A stretch of 64,000 nt of DNA from Gemmatimonas phototrophica. GTDB taxonomy: Bacteria > Gemmatimonadota > Gemmatimonadetes > Gemmatimonadales > Gemmatimonadaceae. Location: contig CAMBNV010000002.1 of assembly GCA_945869195.1 (NCBI GenBank), positions 62,001 to 126,000 on the forward strand, read 5' to 3'. Shown here one piece after another: positions 45,958 through 55,945 of this stretch. How positions within the stretch are numbered: position 1 is the stretch's first letter; each line of letters starts with the position of its first letter. The notes beneath the pieces were generated by a model. That model ran no database searches. It was not told where the DNA came from and was given only the letters and a program-made list of their open reading frames with translations. The translations under genes were made by a program, and so were the position numbers.

Positions 45958-46974
45958 CTATCGCGAGTCCGGTACCGAACGAGCCAGCAGGTCAGTCAAC
46001 TCCCCTGCACCGCGCTCGACGGTGACCGCTTGGGAAAGATACCATAACGTGGGGCCTTGGCGAGGCCAGAGTCCCCCTAACTTGACCGCATCCTTGAGCG
46101 TGCACACCGCCAGGTCAGTCGCGGCGGCGCGCATCACGACTTTCGAGACGTCTGCGGGCGAGAATGCGTGGTGATCGACAAAAGCTGCCGACTGGATCGT
46201 CGCGCCAAGGGCGGCAAGCTGCCCCTCAAAATCCGCGGGCACGCCGATCGCTGAGATCGCTAGAACCGAGCGCCCGCGCAGCACTGCAAGTGCGCACCGC
46301 TCATCACCACCGACGCGTACGAGCTCGCCAGGGGTTAGAGCTGCGATGACGACCGTCGCCGCCGGATTTTCAGCACTCCATCGGGCCGCAACAACCTCCG
46401 CCTCTGCCAGCGAGGCCCTCTTGCGCGTGATCACGAGTGCCCGAGCGCGCCGCAACGCCGAGGGCGGCTCGCGAAACGGTCCGGCCGGCAGCAGTCGCGA
46501 CGAGCCCCGCTGATCGGCTGCCAACAAGACGATGTCGAGGTCACGACGCGCTCGTCGGTGCTGGAACGCATCATCGAGCACGAGGGCCTGCGCGCCGCGT
46601 GCGCGCGCCGTTATCGCTCCACGCACTCGGTCCGGGTCCGCTACGACGATCGCCTCGGGTGTCAAACATTTATGCACCATGGGTTCGTCGCCGCCGTAGC
46701 CTCGCAGCAGAATCGCCGGCCGAATACCACGGGCGAGGAGACGTTGCGCAATCCAGGCCGCCATCGGCGTCTTGCCAGTTCCACCCACGCTGAGATTCCC
46801 AATGCTCACGGTCGGGAGTCCGAGCGGATGTGACCGCAGCAGTCCCTGATCGTACGCCCGGTTCCGCAAGGCAGCGACCGCTCCAAAGATCAACGACAGA
46901 GGGGTCAAGCTCCTTGCGCCCACCCCGTCGCGTATCCAAAGCGCGTTGATACTGCGGGGGGGGGTCAGGGTCAT
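45958..46974 (-). CDS. lpxK: Tetraacyldisaccharide 4'-kinase
   Basis: Phosphorylates the lipid A precursor at the inner membrane. The 338-residue protein has a hydrophobic N-terminal segment, the Walker A motif VSIGNLSVGGTGKTP, LLRGYGGDE and a Walker-B-like VLDDAFQHRRARRDLDIVLL. The ATG at 46974 overlaps the preceding DUF374 gene (ATGA); the open frame upstream belongs to that gene. It is the last gene of the lpx group. WaaA (Kdo transferase) is not in this window. Confidence 0.92.
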   Translation of the reverse strand: MTLTPPRSINALWIRDGVGARSLTPLSLIFGAVAALRNRAYDQGLLRSHPLGLPTVSIGNLSVGGTGKTPMAAWIAQRLLARGIRPAILLRGYGGDEPMVHKCLTPEAIVVADPDRVRGAITARARGAQALVLDDAFQHRRARRDLDIVLLAADQRGSSRLLPAGPFREPPSALRRARALVITRKRASLAEAEVVAARWSAENPAATVVIAALTPGELVRVGGDERCALAVLRGRSVLAISAIGVPADFEGQLAALGATIQSAAFVDHHAFSPADVSKVVMRAAATDLAVCTLKDAVKLGGLWPRQGPTLWYLSQAVTVERGAGELTDLLARSVPDSR

Positions 46975-47645
46975 CGATGCGCCGCAGCTGATGCCAGCAG
47001 CACCGACCCCATGCGCGCGTCGAGCGCACGACGCGCGGCGGCGTCGGTGCCAGTCGCCACCCACGGCTCCCCGAACGTTACGACCAGACGCGCGAATGGC
47101 TTTGGAATCATGAATCGGTCCCAACTATTCAAGCGCCAGGCACTCTTGCATTCAACCCGCATCGGAATAATCGGCGCACCCGAGCGCTGCGACGCGAGCA
47201 GCGCCCCGGCCTGCGCGACTCCGGACGGGCCACGAGGGCCGTCAGGCGTAATCATGAACTCGCGCCCCGCCTCGAGTTCGCGAACCATGCCGAGGAGCGC
47301 GCGGCCTGCCCCGCGCGACGTAGAGCCACGGATCAGTCGGTAGCCCCACAGTTCCAAGATGCGTGCGATGATCTCGCCATCGCTGTGCTCGCTAGCCATA
47401 ACGGACATACGGTCACGCCGGAGGAACCAACAGATCGGGAGGAGCTCGCCGTGCCAGAGCGACACGATGAATGGCCTACCCGCCTCTCGGAGTCGACGCC
47501 GATGTGACTCACCCACTTCTTGAACACGCCACGTCCAACCCAGAAGCCGCACCAAAGGCGCTCCCAAGCGCACCAACCGCCGGATGCGTCGCTCCGCCGC
47601 CGCCGTCCTGACGCCACGCTCAGAAGCCACGGACACGGCGCTCAT
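46971..47645 (-). CDS. DUF374 / lysophospholipid-acyltransferase-like protein
   Basis: The 224-residue protein has a short hydrophobic N-terminal part (LVRLGAPLVRLLGW), then the DUF374 block: FIVSLWHGELLPICWFLRR (His motif), MASEHSDGEIIARILELWGY, RGSTSRGAGRAL and FMITPDGPRGPSG, a pattern of the LPLAT superfamily. Members lie next to lpxB and lpxK in many genomes and may act as the secondary acyltransferase of lipid A, a role not proven here. Overlaps both neighbours by ATGA. Confidence 0.8.
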   Translation of the reverse strand: MSAVSVASERGVRTAAAERRIRRLVRLGAPLVRLLGWTWRVQEVGESHRRRLREAGRPFIVSLWHGELLPICWFLRRDRMSVMASEHSDGEIIARILELWGYRLIRGSTSRGAGRALLGMVRELEAGREFMITPDGPRGPSGVAQAGALLASQRSGAPIIPMRVECKSAWRLNSWDRFMIPKPFARLVVTFGEPWVATGTDAAARRALDARMGSVLLASAAAHR

Positions 47646-48748
47646 CCAACCATCGCTACGGCCATCGCCGCCACACGTTGCGTCGCCCCCGGCTCGCCAA
47701 GCCGCGCGCGCACCTCCGCGAGCCCGGCCTCCATCAGGCGACGCGCCTCGCCGTCGCGGTCGAACAATGGTTCGAGCGCGCTGGCGACCGGGTCGGTCTG
47801 AAATGCATTCTGAACGAACTCGGGCGCCACCGTGCGGCCCGCCACGATGTTCAGGAGCCCGATGTGCTCAATCCGAACTAGCCGACGGGCAATCGCATAT
47901 GAGATCGCGCTCGTCTTGTACACAATGGCGCACGGACACCCTGCAACCGCCGCCTCGAGCGTATTCGTTCCACTTTTACACAGCGCGACGTCCGCCGCAC
48001 GCAGTACATCGAACGATGCCGATCGCACGAGCGCGAACGGCACCTCATCGTCGCGCAGTTGGATGGTCGGTGCGACACTCATCACCACCTTGAGTCCCCG
48101 ACGCCTCGCCTGGAGTTCGTGCGCTACCGCCACGAACTCCGCTAGGTGCCGTCGGATTTCCTCGGTGCGGCTGCCGGGGAAGAGCGCAAGGACATCGTCC
48201 GCCTCGCTGAACCCGAGCTTGGCGCGCGCCTCCGCGCGAGTCGGCATCGCTGCAGCCCGGTCGAGGAGCGGATGTCCCACAAACGTCGCATCCACTCCGG
48301 CCGCGCGCAGCAGCGGCTCCTCGAACGGCAGAATCACTGCCGCCTTCGTGATGATCCGCGCCATGGTGCGCATCCGTCCGGCGCGCCACGCCCAGACCTG
48401 TGGCGTGATGTAGTAGAGCACGGGAATCCCGCGTGCCGCTGCAGCGGCCGCAACGCGCATATTGAATCCGGGATAGTCAATGCAGATCACGAGCGCCACA
48501 TTCCCGGTCGCTAATCGTTGCCTAATCCGGCCGAACAACCGCAGGTGCGACGGGATGTGACGAATGACCTCAACGAAGCCGACGACGCCATGCTGCTCTG
48601 CGATCATCTCGACGCCGGCCGCGCGCAGGCGCGCCCCGCCGGTTCCAGCGACCGCAAGATCCGGGCGCAGGACCCGCACCCGCTCGGCGAGGATCGACCC
48701 GTGCAGGTCGCCTGACGCCTCGCCGGCGAGAATCAGGACCTCACGCAC
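47642..48748 (-). CDS. lpxB: Lipid-A-disaccharide synthase
   Basis: GT19 enzyme joining UDP-2,3-diacylglucosamine and lipid X. The 368-residue protein starts EVLILAGEASGDLHGS and has VVGFVEVIRHIPSHLRL, YYITPQVWAWRAGRMRTM, LALFPGSRTEEIRRHL and CKSGTNTLEAAVAGCP, all diagnostic. GTG start at 48748, 8 bp inside the oxidoreductase gene; ATGA-type overlap with the DUF374 gene. Length is normal. Confidence 0.95.
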   Translation of the reverse strand: MREVLILAGEASGDLHGSILAERVRVLRPDLAVAGTGGARLRAAGVEMIAEQHGVVGFVEVIRHIPSHLRLFGRIRQRLATGNVALVICIDYPGFNMRVAAAAAARGIPVLYYITPQVWAWRAGRMRTMARIITKAAVILPFEEPLLRAAGVDATFVGHPLLDRAAAMPTRAEARAKLGFSEADDVLALFPGSRTEEIRRHLAEFVAVAHELQARRRGLKVVMSVAPTIQLRDDEVPFALVRSASFDVLRAADVALCKSGTNTLEAAVAGCPCAIVYKTSAISYAIARRLVRIEHIGLLNIVAGRTVAPEFVQNAFQTDPVASALEPLFDRDGEARRLMEAGLAEVRARLGEPGATQRVAAMAVAMVG

Positions 48749-49745
48749 CGTGGCCGAGCGGGGGCGCGTCGAGCGCCGGGAGTGACCGTTCGATATCGGC
48801 CACGATGCGCAGCGCTACCGCGAGCGCGTCGCGCCCAGCCCGCGCCGTGACGGCGACTGGCTGCTCGCCGCGGAGGGCCGCGACAAAGCTCTCGAGCTCG
48901 AGCCGGAGCGGTTCCCCCTCGGGGGCGTCGATCGCCACACGCTCCACGAATGCGTCGAGCGGCTGCGCCTGGCGTGCGAGGGTAGTGAGATCCACATCGC
49001 CTCGCAGTCGGTACATCTCGCCCGTGCCAGCCGCAAGATCGAGCGAGAGATAACCGTTGCGCTGGAAAATGCGCAACTTGCGCATCCGATCCTTCGAGAC
49101 GCGGCTCGACGTGATTGTCGCGACCGCCCCACTCGCGAACGTGATTCGCGCGTCGGCGATATCGATCGAATGCGTCAGCACCGGCAGTCCCGCCGCCGAG
49201 ACGCCCTGCACCGGCGAGCCGGTGAGTGTCAGCACGAGATCGATATCATGGATCATGAGATCGAGCACCACCGCGACGTCCGCTCCACGCGGATTAAACG
49301 GCGCGAGTCGGTCACTGTCGATGAAGAGCGGACGGTCGACGTGCGGCAACGCGGCGCGAATGGCGCGGTTGAAGCGTTCGATATGCCCAATCTGTACGAT
49401 GACGCCCTGCTGCTCAGCCAGCGCCAGCACCTCGTCGGCCTCGGCCAGCGTCACCGTGATCGGTTTCTCGATAAGGAGGTGTTTACCCTTTGCGAGAGCG
49501 GCGATCGCGACTTCATGGTGCTTCGGCGTCGGAACGACGATCGAAACGGCATCGACATCATCGAGCAGTGCGGCCAGCGTGGGATAGGCGTGGACGCCGA
49601 GTTCGCTTTCGACCGTCCTCGCTCGTTCAGGGTTGGCCTCGAAGAATCCGCGGAATGCCACCCCGGGGATCTCCCGAAGCAGTCGCGCATGATGGTACCC
49701 AAGGCTCCCCGTCCCGACGACGCCGATCCGCACCGGCTCGGTCAT
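48741..49745 (-). CDS. Gfo/Idh/MocA-family oxidoreductase in the lpx operon
   Basis: NAD(P)-dependent sugar oxidoreductase of 334 residues. The Rossmann motif RIGVVGTGSLGYHHARLLRE is at the N-terminus, followed by PTPKHHEVAIAAL, the catalytic-Lys motif IEKPITV and GHIERFNRAIRAA, then MIHDIDLVL. Position between lpxA and lpxB, overlapping both, ties it to lipid A. The UDP-GlcNAc 3-dehydrogenase GnnA of Acidithiobacillus is of this family and starts the path to 3-amino-substituted lipid A; the partner aminotransferase GnnB is not seen here, so this role is a hypothesis. In alphaproteobacteria LpxI takes this slot. Confidence 0.82.
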   Translation of the reverse strand: MTEPVRIGVVGTGSLGYHHARLLREIPGVAFRGFFEANPERARTVESELGVHAYPTLAALLDDVDAVSIVVPTPKHHEVAIAALAKGKHLLIEKPITVTLAEADEVLALAEQQGVIVQIGHIERFNRAIRAALPHVDRPLFIDSDRLAPFNPRGADVAVVLDLMIHDIDLVLTLTGSPVQGVSAAGLPVLTHSIDIADARITFASGAVATITSSRVSKDRMRKLRIFQRNGYLSLDLAAGTGEMYRLRGDVDLTTLARQAQPLDAFVERVAIDAPEGEPLRLELESFVAALRGEQPVAVTARAGRDALAVALRIVADIERSLPALDAPPLGHGA

Positions 49746-50518
49746 GTGACAATGCCCCGGTCGCTCGCCTCGACGAACGCGATAAAGGCCTGCACCTCGG
49801 GAAACGGTTGCAGCTCACTCCTCGCCCGTTCCATCGCCTGCGAGATATTGACATCCGAGCGGAAGAAGAGCCGGTACGCCTTCTTGAGTTCCGCAAGGGT
49901 TGCGTCCGAAAAGCCGCTTCGCTGCAATCCGACCGAATTGAGGCCATAGAGCTTGACCGGATTTCCCACCGCCTTAACGAACGGCGGGACATCCTTGACT
50001 ACACGAGAACTACCACCGACAAAAGCATGCCGACCAATCTTCACGAACTGGTGCACCGCACAAAGGCCCGAAAGAATGGCGCGGTCGGCGATCTTGACGT
50101 GCCCGGCGAGCTGAGTCGCGTTCGAGATGATGACGCCATCGCCGATATGGCAATCGTGCGCGAGGTGCACGTACGACATCAAAAAGCACCCCGCGCCGAC
50201 GGTCGTCTTTAATGACTCCGACGTGCCACGGTTGATCGTCGCGTACTCGCGGATCGTCGTGCCCTCGCCAACCTCGACCGTCGTGACCTCTCCCTTGAAC
50301 TTTAGATCCTGGGGGCGGCCGCCGAGGACGCTTCCCACGCCCACGCTGACACGCGCTGCGAGGTGGACGTGCTCCTCGAGCGTCGCACGCATCTGGATCA
50401 CACTGCCGGCTCCGACCGTGCAGTGCGGACCGATGTAGGCCCACGGACCGACCTCGACGTCCTCAGCGAGCTGTGCGTCCTTATGGATGATCGCCGTGGG
50501 ATGGATGCGCACGCTCAT
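49742..50518 (-). CDS. lpxA: UDP-N-acetylglucosamine O-acyltransferase
   Basis: First step of lipid A synthesis, a trimeric left-handed beta-helix enzyme. The 258-residue protein has hexapeptide repeats through about residue 190 (VRIHPTAIIHKDAQLAEDV, VGPWAYIGPHCTVG, IREYATINRGT, YVHLAHDCHIGDGVIISN with the catalytic His, HQFVKIGRHAFVGG) and an all-helical C-terminal domain. The ATG overlaps the lpxC-fabZ stop (ATGA), and the end overlaps the oxidoreductase gene. Confidence 0.97.
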   Translation of the reverse strand: MSVRIHPTAIIHKDAQLAEDVEVGPWAYIGPHCTVGAGSVIQMRATLEEHVHLAARVSVGVGSVLGGRPQDLKFKGEVTTVEVGEGTTIREYATINRGTSESLKTTVGAGCFLMSYVHLAHDCHIGDGVIISNATQLAGHVKIADRAILSGLCAVHQFVKIGRHAFVGGSSRVVKDVPPFVKAVGNPVKLYGLNSVGLQRSGFSDATLAELKKAYRLFFRSDVNISQAMERARSELQPFPEVQAFIAFVEASDRGIVT

Positions 50519-51798
50519 CGATCGCGTACCACGGCCGCCATGTCAGCTTCGCAGACGACAACGTCGCCAACCTTTGCAACCCCCTTAATACGACAGACCG
50601 TATTGCGCAGCTGCACGAGGTCGACCGTAATCCGCAGCTGATCACCCGGCCTGACTGGCTTCCTGAACTTCACGTTGTCGAGCGACATAAAGTACACAAC
50701 CTTGCTCTCCGGATCATCAACGGTGCCCATGAGCAACACGCCACCCACCTGCGCCATTGCCTCGACGATCAGCACGCCCGGCATGATGGGATGCCCCGGG
50801 AAATGTCCCTGAAAGAACGGCTCGTTTATTGAAACGTTCTTGATCCCCACGATGCGCTTCTTCTCCTCCATCTCCTCGATCCGGTCCACGAGCAGGAATG
50901 GATAGCGATGCGGAAGGATTTTCATGATCTCGTCGATTCCCAGCGGCACTCGTACCTCCGTTTGTACGGGCAGTGCGTGCGCAAGCATCTCACGCACGAG
51001 CGTCACGGTCCCACGATGGCTCGGCTTGGTCGCCGTGATGCGCGCCGCGACGCGCATCCCAGACAGCGCCAAATCACCGACCACGTCCATCGCCTTATGT
51101 CGGACAAACTCATCCGCCCAGCGGAGCGTTGTACCAACCACATCGCAGTCGTCGAGCACGATCGTGTTCTCCGTCGACGCCCCCTGGATGAGTCCCTTAT
51201 CCCGCAACTCTTGCACCCAACTCAGCATACCGAATGTGCGCGCCGGAGACAGTTCGCGCGAAAACGATTCTGGCGTGACAACATAGTGTCCCCGTTGCAC
51301 GCCTATTCGCGGATGCGCGAAGTCAATCAGCACCTCCAGCTCGAGCGCATCGGCAGGATGCGCCACATAGACGGAGTCGCCGTCGACCACGCGCACCGAC
51401 TCCTTGATCCGCAGCAGATCCACCGTCCCGCCATGGACTCGGGGCTCAGCGCTGAGCAGGGCGACGCGGAAGGGTTCCGCCGAGCCATCCATAATCGGTG
51501 GTTCTGCTGCGTCCATCGCAATCCAGAGGTCATCGATCTCCAACCCCGCGACAGCGGCCAACACATGCTCAATCGTGTGCAGTGCGCCGTCACCGTCGCC
51601 CAGCTGTGTTCGCCGTTCGGCGGCGATCGCCATCGAAACGTGTGCACGCGTCTCAGGGTGGCCCGCGAGGTCCGTCCGCCGGAATCGAATCCCGCTCCCA
51701 ACCACCGCCGGCTCAAACGTCAGCGCGCACAGGCGGCCTAGATGGAGCCCGATGCCAGACACCGTTACCGGCCGCGATATCGTCCTTCGCCCGCTCAC
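50515..51798 (-). CDS. lpxC: Bifunctional LpxC deacetylase / FabZ dehydratase fusion
   Basis: One 427-residue chain carries LpxC (about 1-280) and FabZ (about 285-427). LpxC part: zinc ligand His78 in [15 protein letters not shown], and the second zinc site His/Asp in [15 protein letters not shown]. FabZ part: [13 protein letters not shown], the catalytic His in [15 protein letters not shown] and Glu in LIVEAMAQ. LpxC commits UDP-acyl-GlcNAc to lipid A; FabZ dehydrates hydroxyacyl-ACP. Both compete for the same hydroxyacyl pool. The same fusion is known in Bacteroidota. GTG start overlaps the lpxD stop. Confidence 0.95.
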   Translation of the reverse strand: MSGRRTISRPVTVSGIGLHLGRLCALTFEPAVVGSGIRFRRTDLAGHPETRAHVSMAIAAERRTQLGDGDGALHTIEHVLAAVAGLEIDDLWIAMDAAEPPIMDGSAEPFRVALLSAEPRVHGGTVDLLRIKESVRVVDGDSVYVAHPADALELEVLIDFAHPRIGVQRGHYVVTPESFSRELSPARTFGMLSWVQELRDKGLIQGASTENTIVLDDCDVVGTTLRWADEFVRHKAMDVVGDLALSGMRVAARITATKPSHRGTVTLVREMLAHALPVQTEVRVPLGIDEIMKILPHRYPFLLVDRIEEMEEKKRIVGIKNVSINEPFFQGHFPGHPIMPGVLIVEAMAQVGGVLLMGTVDDPESKVVYFMSLDNVKFRKPVRPGDQLRITVDLVQLRNTVCRIKGVAKVGDVVVCEADMAAVVRDR

Positions 51799-52838
51799 GC
51801 TGTGGGGTCCCGCGACAACAGTCGCTCCAATCGCTTGATGAGGTCGGGGAGTTTATTCACCGCGGCGTACCCCTGGAGCGTCGCCCGATGCGCGCGCGAC
51901 GGAAACCCTCCCCACGTCTCACCCGCGGGAACACTCTTGAGAACTCCGGACTGCGCGGTGATGATGGCACGGGACCCAATCGTAATGTGTCCGGCGACGC
52001 CGACCTGTCCGGCAAGCATCACCCCGTCTCCAATACGCGCACTCCCGGCGATGGCTACCCCGGCGGCGAAGAGACAGAGCTGCCCTACGCGCACGTTGTG
52101 CCCGATGTGCACGAGGTTGTCGATCTTGGTTCCCGCGCCAATCTCGGTCGCGTCGATGCTGCCGCGATCAATCGTGCTGTTCGCACCGATCTCGACGTCA
52201 TCACCGATCAGGCACCGGCCGACGTGCGGAACCTTCCGATGGGCGCCCTCGGTGTATACGAACCCAAACCCGTCGCTTCCGATACGGACGCCAGCGTGCA
52301 GCACCACGCGGGCGCCAACCTCCGTACCGGGATAGAGCGTCACCTGGCTCACGAGCCACGAGTCGGCACCCACCGTCACCCCAGCACCCAGCACACAGTG
52401 AGGGCCGATCCAGGCCCCTTTGGCGACCACAGCGCCTGCTCCTACGACGCAGAGCGCCTCGATGCATGACTCCGCGTCGACCCGCGCGGTCGGATCGACG
52501 ACGGCGGATGGATGTACGCCGACGAAGGGGCGCGAGGGCATCCGGTAAAATCGCGGGAGCAGCGCGAGCATGGCCTCGTGCGGCTTCTGGACGACCACAC
52601 GGTTTCGACAACGTCCCGGTGAGTCAGCGAGTTCTGGACTGACGAGCACGCCGCCCGCCTTACTGTCTAGGAGCAATGCCGAATACTTCGACGACGCGAG
52701 AAACGTCAGGTCGGCGAGCGTCGCTCGATCAAGCGACGCAATCCCGCTGACCAGTGCCTCTCCGTCACCGACAACCGTCCCGCCGACGGCACGGGCGACG
52801 TCGGCGAGACGGAATGCGGTGGGAGGCGCCGCGGACAT
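51795..52838 (-). CDS. lpxD: UDP-3-O-(3-hydroxyacyl)glucosamine N-acyltransferase
   Basis: Third enzyme of lipid A synthesis. The 347-residue protein has an N-terminal uridine-binding domain (about 1-105, [21 protein letters not shown]), hexapeptide coils from about 110 to 300 ([68 protein letters not shown] with catalytic His) and a short C-terminal helix region. The gap to ompH is 27 bp and it overlaps lpxC-fabZ downstream. Confidence 0.96.
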   Translation of the reverse strand: MSAAPPTAFRLADVARAVGGTVVGDGEALVSGIASLDRATLADLTFLASSKYSALLLDSKAGGVLVSPELADSPGRCRNRVVVQKPHEAMLALLPRFYRMPSRPFVGVHPSAVVDPTARVDAESCIEALCVVGAGAVVAKGAWIGPHCVLGAGVTVGADSWLVSQVTLYPGTEVGARVVLHAGVRIGSDGFGFVYTEGAHRKVPHVGRCLIGDDVEIGANSTIDRGSIDATEIGAGTKIDNLVHIGHNVRVGQLCLFAAGVAIAGSARIGDGVMLAGQVGVAGHITIGSRAIITAQSGVLKSVPAGETWGGFPSRAHRATLQGYAAVNKLPDLIKRLERLLSRDPTA

Positions 52839-52865
52839 CGGGGGTGGGAGTCCGATGGGCGCCGC

Positions 52866-53495
52866 TTACGGCCGACGCACGCCCGCCGGGGCAGTGACCG
52901 GGCCAGTCGGTCGCGCCGCGGGGGCGGGGGCGGGTGTCGCACGGGCCGGCGCCGGCGCCGCAACGGGACGCTGCGACGGCATCGTTCGGAGGCGAGCGAT
53001 CACCTTATCGGAGAGATCGAGGTTCCGATCCATCGCCACGATCGGGTTCGACTGGGCCCCGATATCGAAGATCATAGCAAGGCCGTCGGTCGCGCGCACG
53101 TCGTCGAGGGCCACTTTGATGAGATCGAACAGCGGCTGCATCGCCTCACCCTGTACCTGCTGCGCTTCCGTCTGCAACGCCTGCAACGTATCGCGGTACT
53201 GACCGTCGTACCGTTGAAGCAAGGTGAAGCGGGCCGTCCGATCGCCTGGGGATAGCGTCGCCGAATCCTTCTCGAACGAACCCATCAGGACGTTGAGCGA
53301 GTCAACCATCTTCTTCTCACGGCCGGCGAGCACATCGAGGTCGGTGCGCAGCTTCGCCTCAACCTGCTGACGGCCTGGCATCTCCGAGAGGATCTTCCGT
53401 GAGTCGACATAGCCGATTTTGCCCTGGGCCTCCAGCGGTGCAACGGCGATCACGAAAACGAGGGCGGCGAGGAGGCCGCGCGAACGGACAAACAT
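52866..53495 (-). CDS. OmpH/Skp-family periplasmic chaperone
   Basis: Holds unfolded outer-membrane proteins on their way to BamA. The 209-residue protein has a signal peptide ending PLEAQ (about residue 24), GKIGYVDSRKILSEMPGRQQVEA, a long helical coiled segment (about 35-160) and a low-complexity Ala/Pro-rich tail (about 180-209) that is not part of the Skp fold. It lies between bamA and lpxD, the standard place for skp/ompH. Confidence 0.87.
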   Translation of the reverse strand: MFVRSRGLLAALVFVIAVAPLEAQGKIGYVDSRKILSEMPGRQQVEAKLRTDLDVLAGREKKMVDSLNVLMGSFEKDSATLSPGDRTARFTLLQRYDGQYRDTLQALQTEAQQVQGEAMQPLFDLIKVALDDVRATDGLAMIFDIGAQSNPIVAMDRNLDLSDKVIARLRTMPSQRPVAAPAPARATPAPAPAARPTGPVTAPAGVRRP

Positions 53496-53510
53496 GATAG
53501 GCTCCGAGGT

Positions 53511-55928
53511 TTAGAAGACTTGTCCAAGACGGAAGTGCATCTGCCAACGGGGTGCCAGCATCCCGTTGGCGTCGCGGCGATCAAAACCGTACGCATAGTC
53601 AATCCCGAGTGGACCGAGTGGCGTGACGGTGGACACACCGACACCGGAACCACGGAAGAGTCGTGTGGGATCGAAATCCCTCGGACGCAACCAGAGATTG
53701 CCAGCATCGTAGAACGCATTGAGGTAGACCGACTGATTGAAACGCAACCCGATCTCGGCTGTTGACGCGAAAAATGCACTGCCGAACGATTCGCGCTGCG
53801 CGTTGTACGTTCCCGTGCCGCCAAGGTACCCGGCCGGCGTGATCGAGAACTCCGGGTACCCGCGCAGCATCTCGCCGAACTGCACGCCGCCAAGCGAGAA
53901 CTGCTGCGACCAGAAGAAGTCCCCGGCGTCACCGAACAGGGCGCCGCTGCGCGCCGAGAGCCCGAACGTCAGGCGCAACGGCTGCGACCCCGGCTTCGAT
54001 CCACCAAGCCGTGCCAGTACCGTGTACGACCGGAACTCGCTGGTGACACGCTGGTACGTCGCGCTGCCGCCGAGCGGGCCGCCATTGAACTGCGCGCTCA
54101 CGGTCTGGAACTGCCCTTCGGTCGGAAACGGCATGTCGAGCCGGGTGTCACGCGTCACGTCGAACCCGATCGTGCTGCGGAGACAGCCGGCACACGAGTT
54201 CGACGTCACCGAGCCGAGCAGACCATCCTCACCATAGCGCACGGACTCGAGCCCGTACGTCGTGAACACGCGAGTGAATCGGCTCTGCGGGAACGGGAAG
54301 CCGGCGCGGAGGGAGAAACCCGTCCGGGTCGATCGCCCAAGATCGGCGATCCGATAACGCGCCTGCGAACGATAGGCACTCAGCTGTCCCGAGATCAGCG
54401 ATCCGCGAATGCCGGGGTCAGTATACGACGAATTGAAATCATTGATAAACTGACCAAACTGCCACTGGACCGAACCGCGTTTGCACTTGCCGAACAGATT
54501 CGGCTGTTCGAGTCCGATGAACCCGCCAAGCCCAGTCCCCTGCCCGACCGAGGCGCCAAAGTTCACGTTCCCCGTCCGCTTCTCCTTCACGCGGAACACA
54601 ATGTCCACGTCGCCCGCGTCGTTCGCCGGCCGCACGTCAGGGAACGGCAGCGGCGCCTCAAAGAATCCAAGATTCGAGATGCTCCGCCAGCTCCGGATCA
54701 TCCGCTCCTGATTGAATACGTCGCCAGGGATAATCACCAACTGGTCGCGAATGCAGTTCTCGATCGTAAAGTCATTCCCGAGGATGTCGACGCGGTTGAT
54801 GATCGCCGGCGACTGCTCGACGATGTCCCACCGCAGACGCACGAACCCCAGCGAGTCCGTCGGATCACGCTCGACGACCGGGCGCACCTGGGCGTAGATG
54901 TACCCCTCGTTATTGTACAGCGTGCTGACCTGCTGGGTCGCCTCCTCCCAGCGGGTTCGGTCGAAAATATTGGTGGCCGGCGCGCGACGCTTCACCAGTG
55001 CCCGGGCACGCTCCGTCAGCGAGGGGGCGCGATCGGTGAATGGGTAGTAGGCGGCTATTTGCTCGGTGGGAAACCGGCGGTTGCCCACCACGTCGAAGCC
55101 GCGCGCGCGGTATTGCGGTCCCTCACGGATACTGAGCGCGACCGTCGCCTTCCCGCGCTCTCGGTCCACGACGAGCGTGTCGTGGTCCAACTGAAAATCG
55201 GCGTAGCCCCGTTCCGCGAAGAGGGTCGGAATTCGCTCGCCGAGGTCGGTCGCGAACTTATCCTCATCGAAGTCTCCCCGGCGGAACCAGAGGAAGCCCT
55301 CCGGTTTCGTTTTCATCACCCCGGCGATCTCGGCGTCTGAGATGTCCGCGTTACCGTCAACGTTGACGCCAGCGATCGCGAGCCGACGCCCTTCATCGAC
55401 GCGGAACGTGAGGCTGATCCGGTCGCCGACAACCGTGGTCTCTGGTCGCACCTGAGCGAGGTAGTAACCGTTCGCCTGGTACAGCGAGTCGATCCGGGTC
55501 ATCGCCTTCGCGATCTCCGCTGGATCAACTGGCCGACCGATCAATAACTCCACGCGGTCCTGGACCTGACGCTCGGAGACCCGGCGGGGTCCCGCCACCG
55601 AGACGGCTCCGAGCAGCGGTCTCTCCTTCAGAATGAGCAGGAGGGTCGACCGTGCAGCGCTTTCGACGTCACAGTTGATCACGACATCATCGAAATCGCC
55701 CGTCTCGAAGAGGTCACGGATCGCACGCTGGATCGACGGGAAATTGAGCACTTCCCCCGCCACCAAGCCCGACGACGCGATTACCGCCTCGCGGGAGACG
55801 CGCTGATTCCCCCGGACATCAATGGAGTCGGGAGTCAGACAGCGCCCCGAAAGGGACGGTTGGTCCTGTGCAGCCAAGGGCGCTGCCGCAAGGAGGGCGG
55901 CCAGCACCACGCTCGTAACTCGATACAT
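53511..55928 (-). CDS. bamA: Outer-membrane protein assembly factor BamA
   Basis: Central outer-membrane insertase. From the ATG at 55928 the product is 805 residues with a signal peptide ending APLAAQ (about residue 21), about five POTRA domains (about 30-430: DSIDVRGNQRVSREAVI, VVGDRISLTFRVDEGRRLAI, FDVVGNRRFPTEQI, INRVDILGNDFTIENCIRDQL) and a 16-strand barrel with conserved GTGLGGFIGLEQPNLFG, ending in MHFRLGQVF, a C-terminal Phe. A GTG at 55943 is an alternative start but lies close to a hairpin. Linked to ompH by a 15-bp gap. Confidence 0.94.
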   Translation of the reverse strand: MYRVTSVVLAALLAAAPLAAQDQPSLSGRCLTPDSIDVRGNQRVSREAVIASSGLVAGEVLNFPSIQRAIRDLFETGDFDDVVINCDVESAARSTLLLILKERPLLGAVSVAGPRRVSERQVQDRVELLIGRPVDPAEIAKAMTRIDSLYQANGYYLAQVRPETTVVGDRISLTFRVDEGRRLAIAGVNVDGNADISDAEIAGVMKTKPEGFLWFRRGDFDEDKFATDLGERIPTLFAERGYADFQLDHDTLVVDRERGKATVALSIREGPQYRARGFDVVGNRRFPTEQIAAYYPFTDRAPSLTERARALVKRRAPATNIFDRTRWEEATQQVSTLYNNEGYIYAQVRPVVERDPTDSLGFVRLRWDIVEQSPAIINRVDILGNDFTIENCIRDQLVIIPGDVFNQERMIRSWRSISNLGFFEAPLPFPDVRPANDAGDVDIVFRVKEKRTGNVNFGASVGQGTGLGGFIGLEQPNLFGKCKRGSVQWQFGQFINDFNSSYTDPGIRGSLISGQLSAYRSQARYRIADLGRSTRTGFSLRAGFPFPQSRFTRVFTTYGLESVRYGEDGLLGSVTSNSCAGCLRSTIGFDVTRDTRLDMPFPTEGQFQTVSAQFNGGPLGGSATYQRVTSEFRSYTVLARLGGSKPGSQPLRLTFGLSARSGALFGDAGDFFWSQQFSLGGVQFGEMLRGYPEFSITPAGYLGGTGTYNAQRESFGSAFFASTAEIGLRFNQSVYLNAFYDAGNLWLRPRDFDPTRLFRGSGVGVSTVTPLGPLGIDYAYGFDRRDANGMLAPRWQMHFRLGQVF

Positions 55929-55945
55929 GTAAGGAATATACACGG

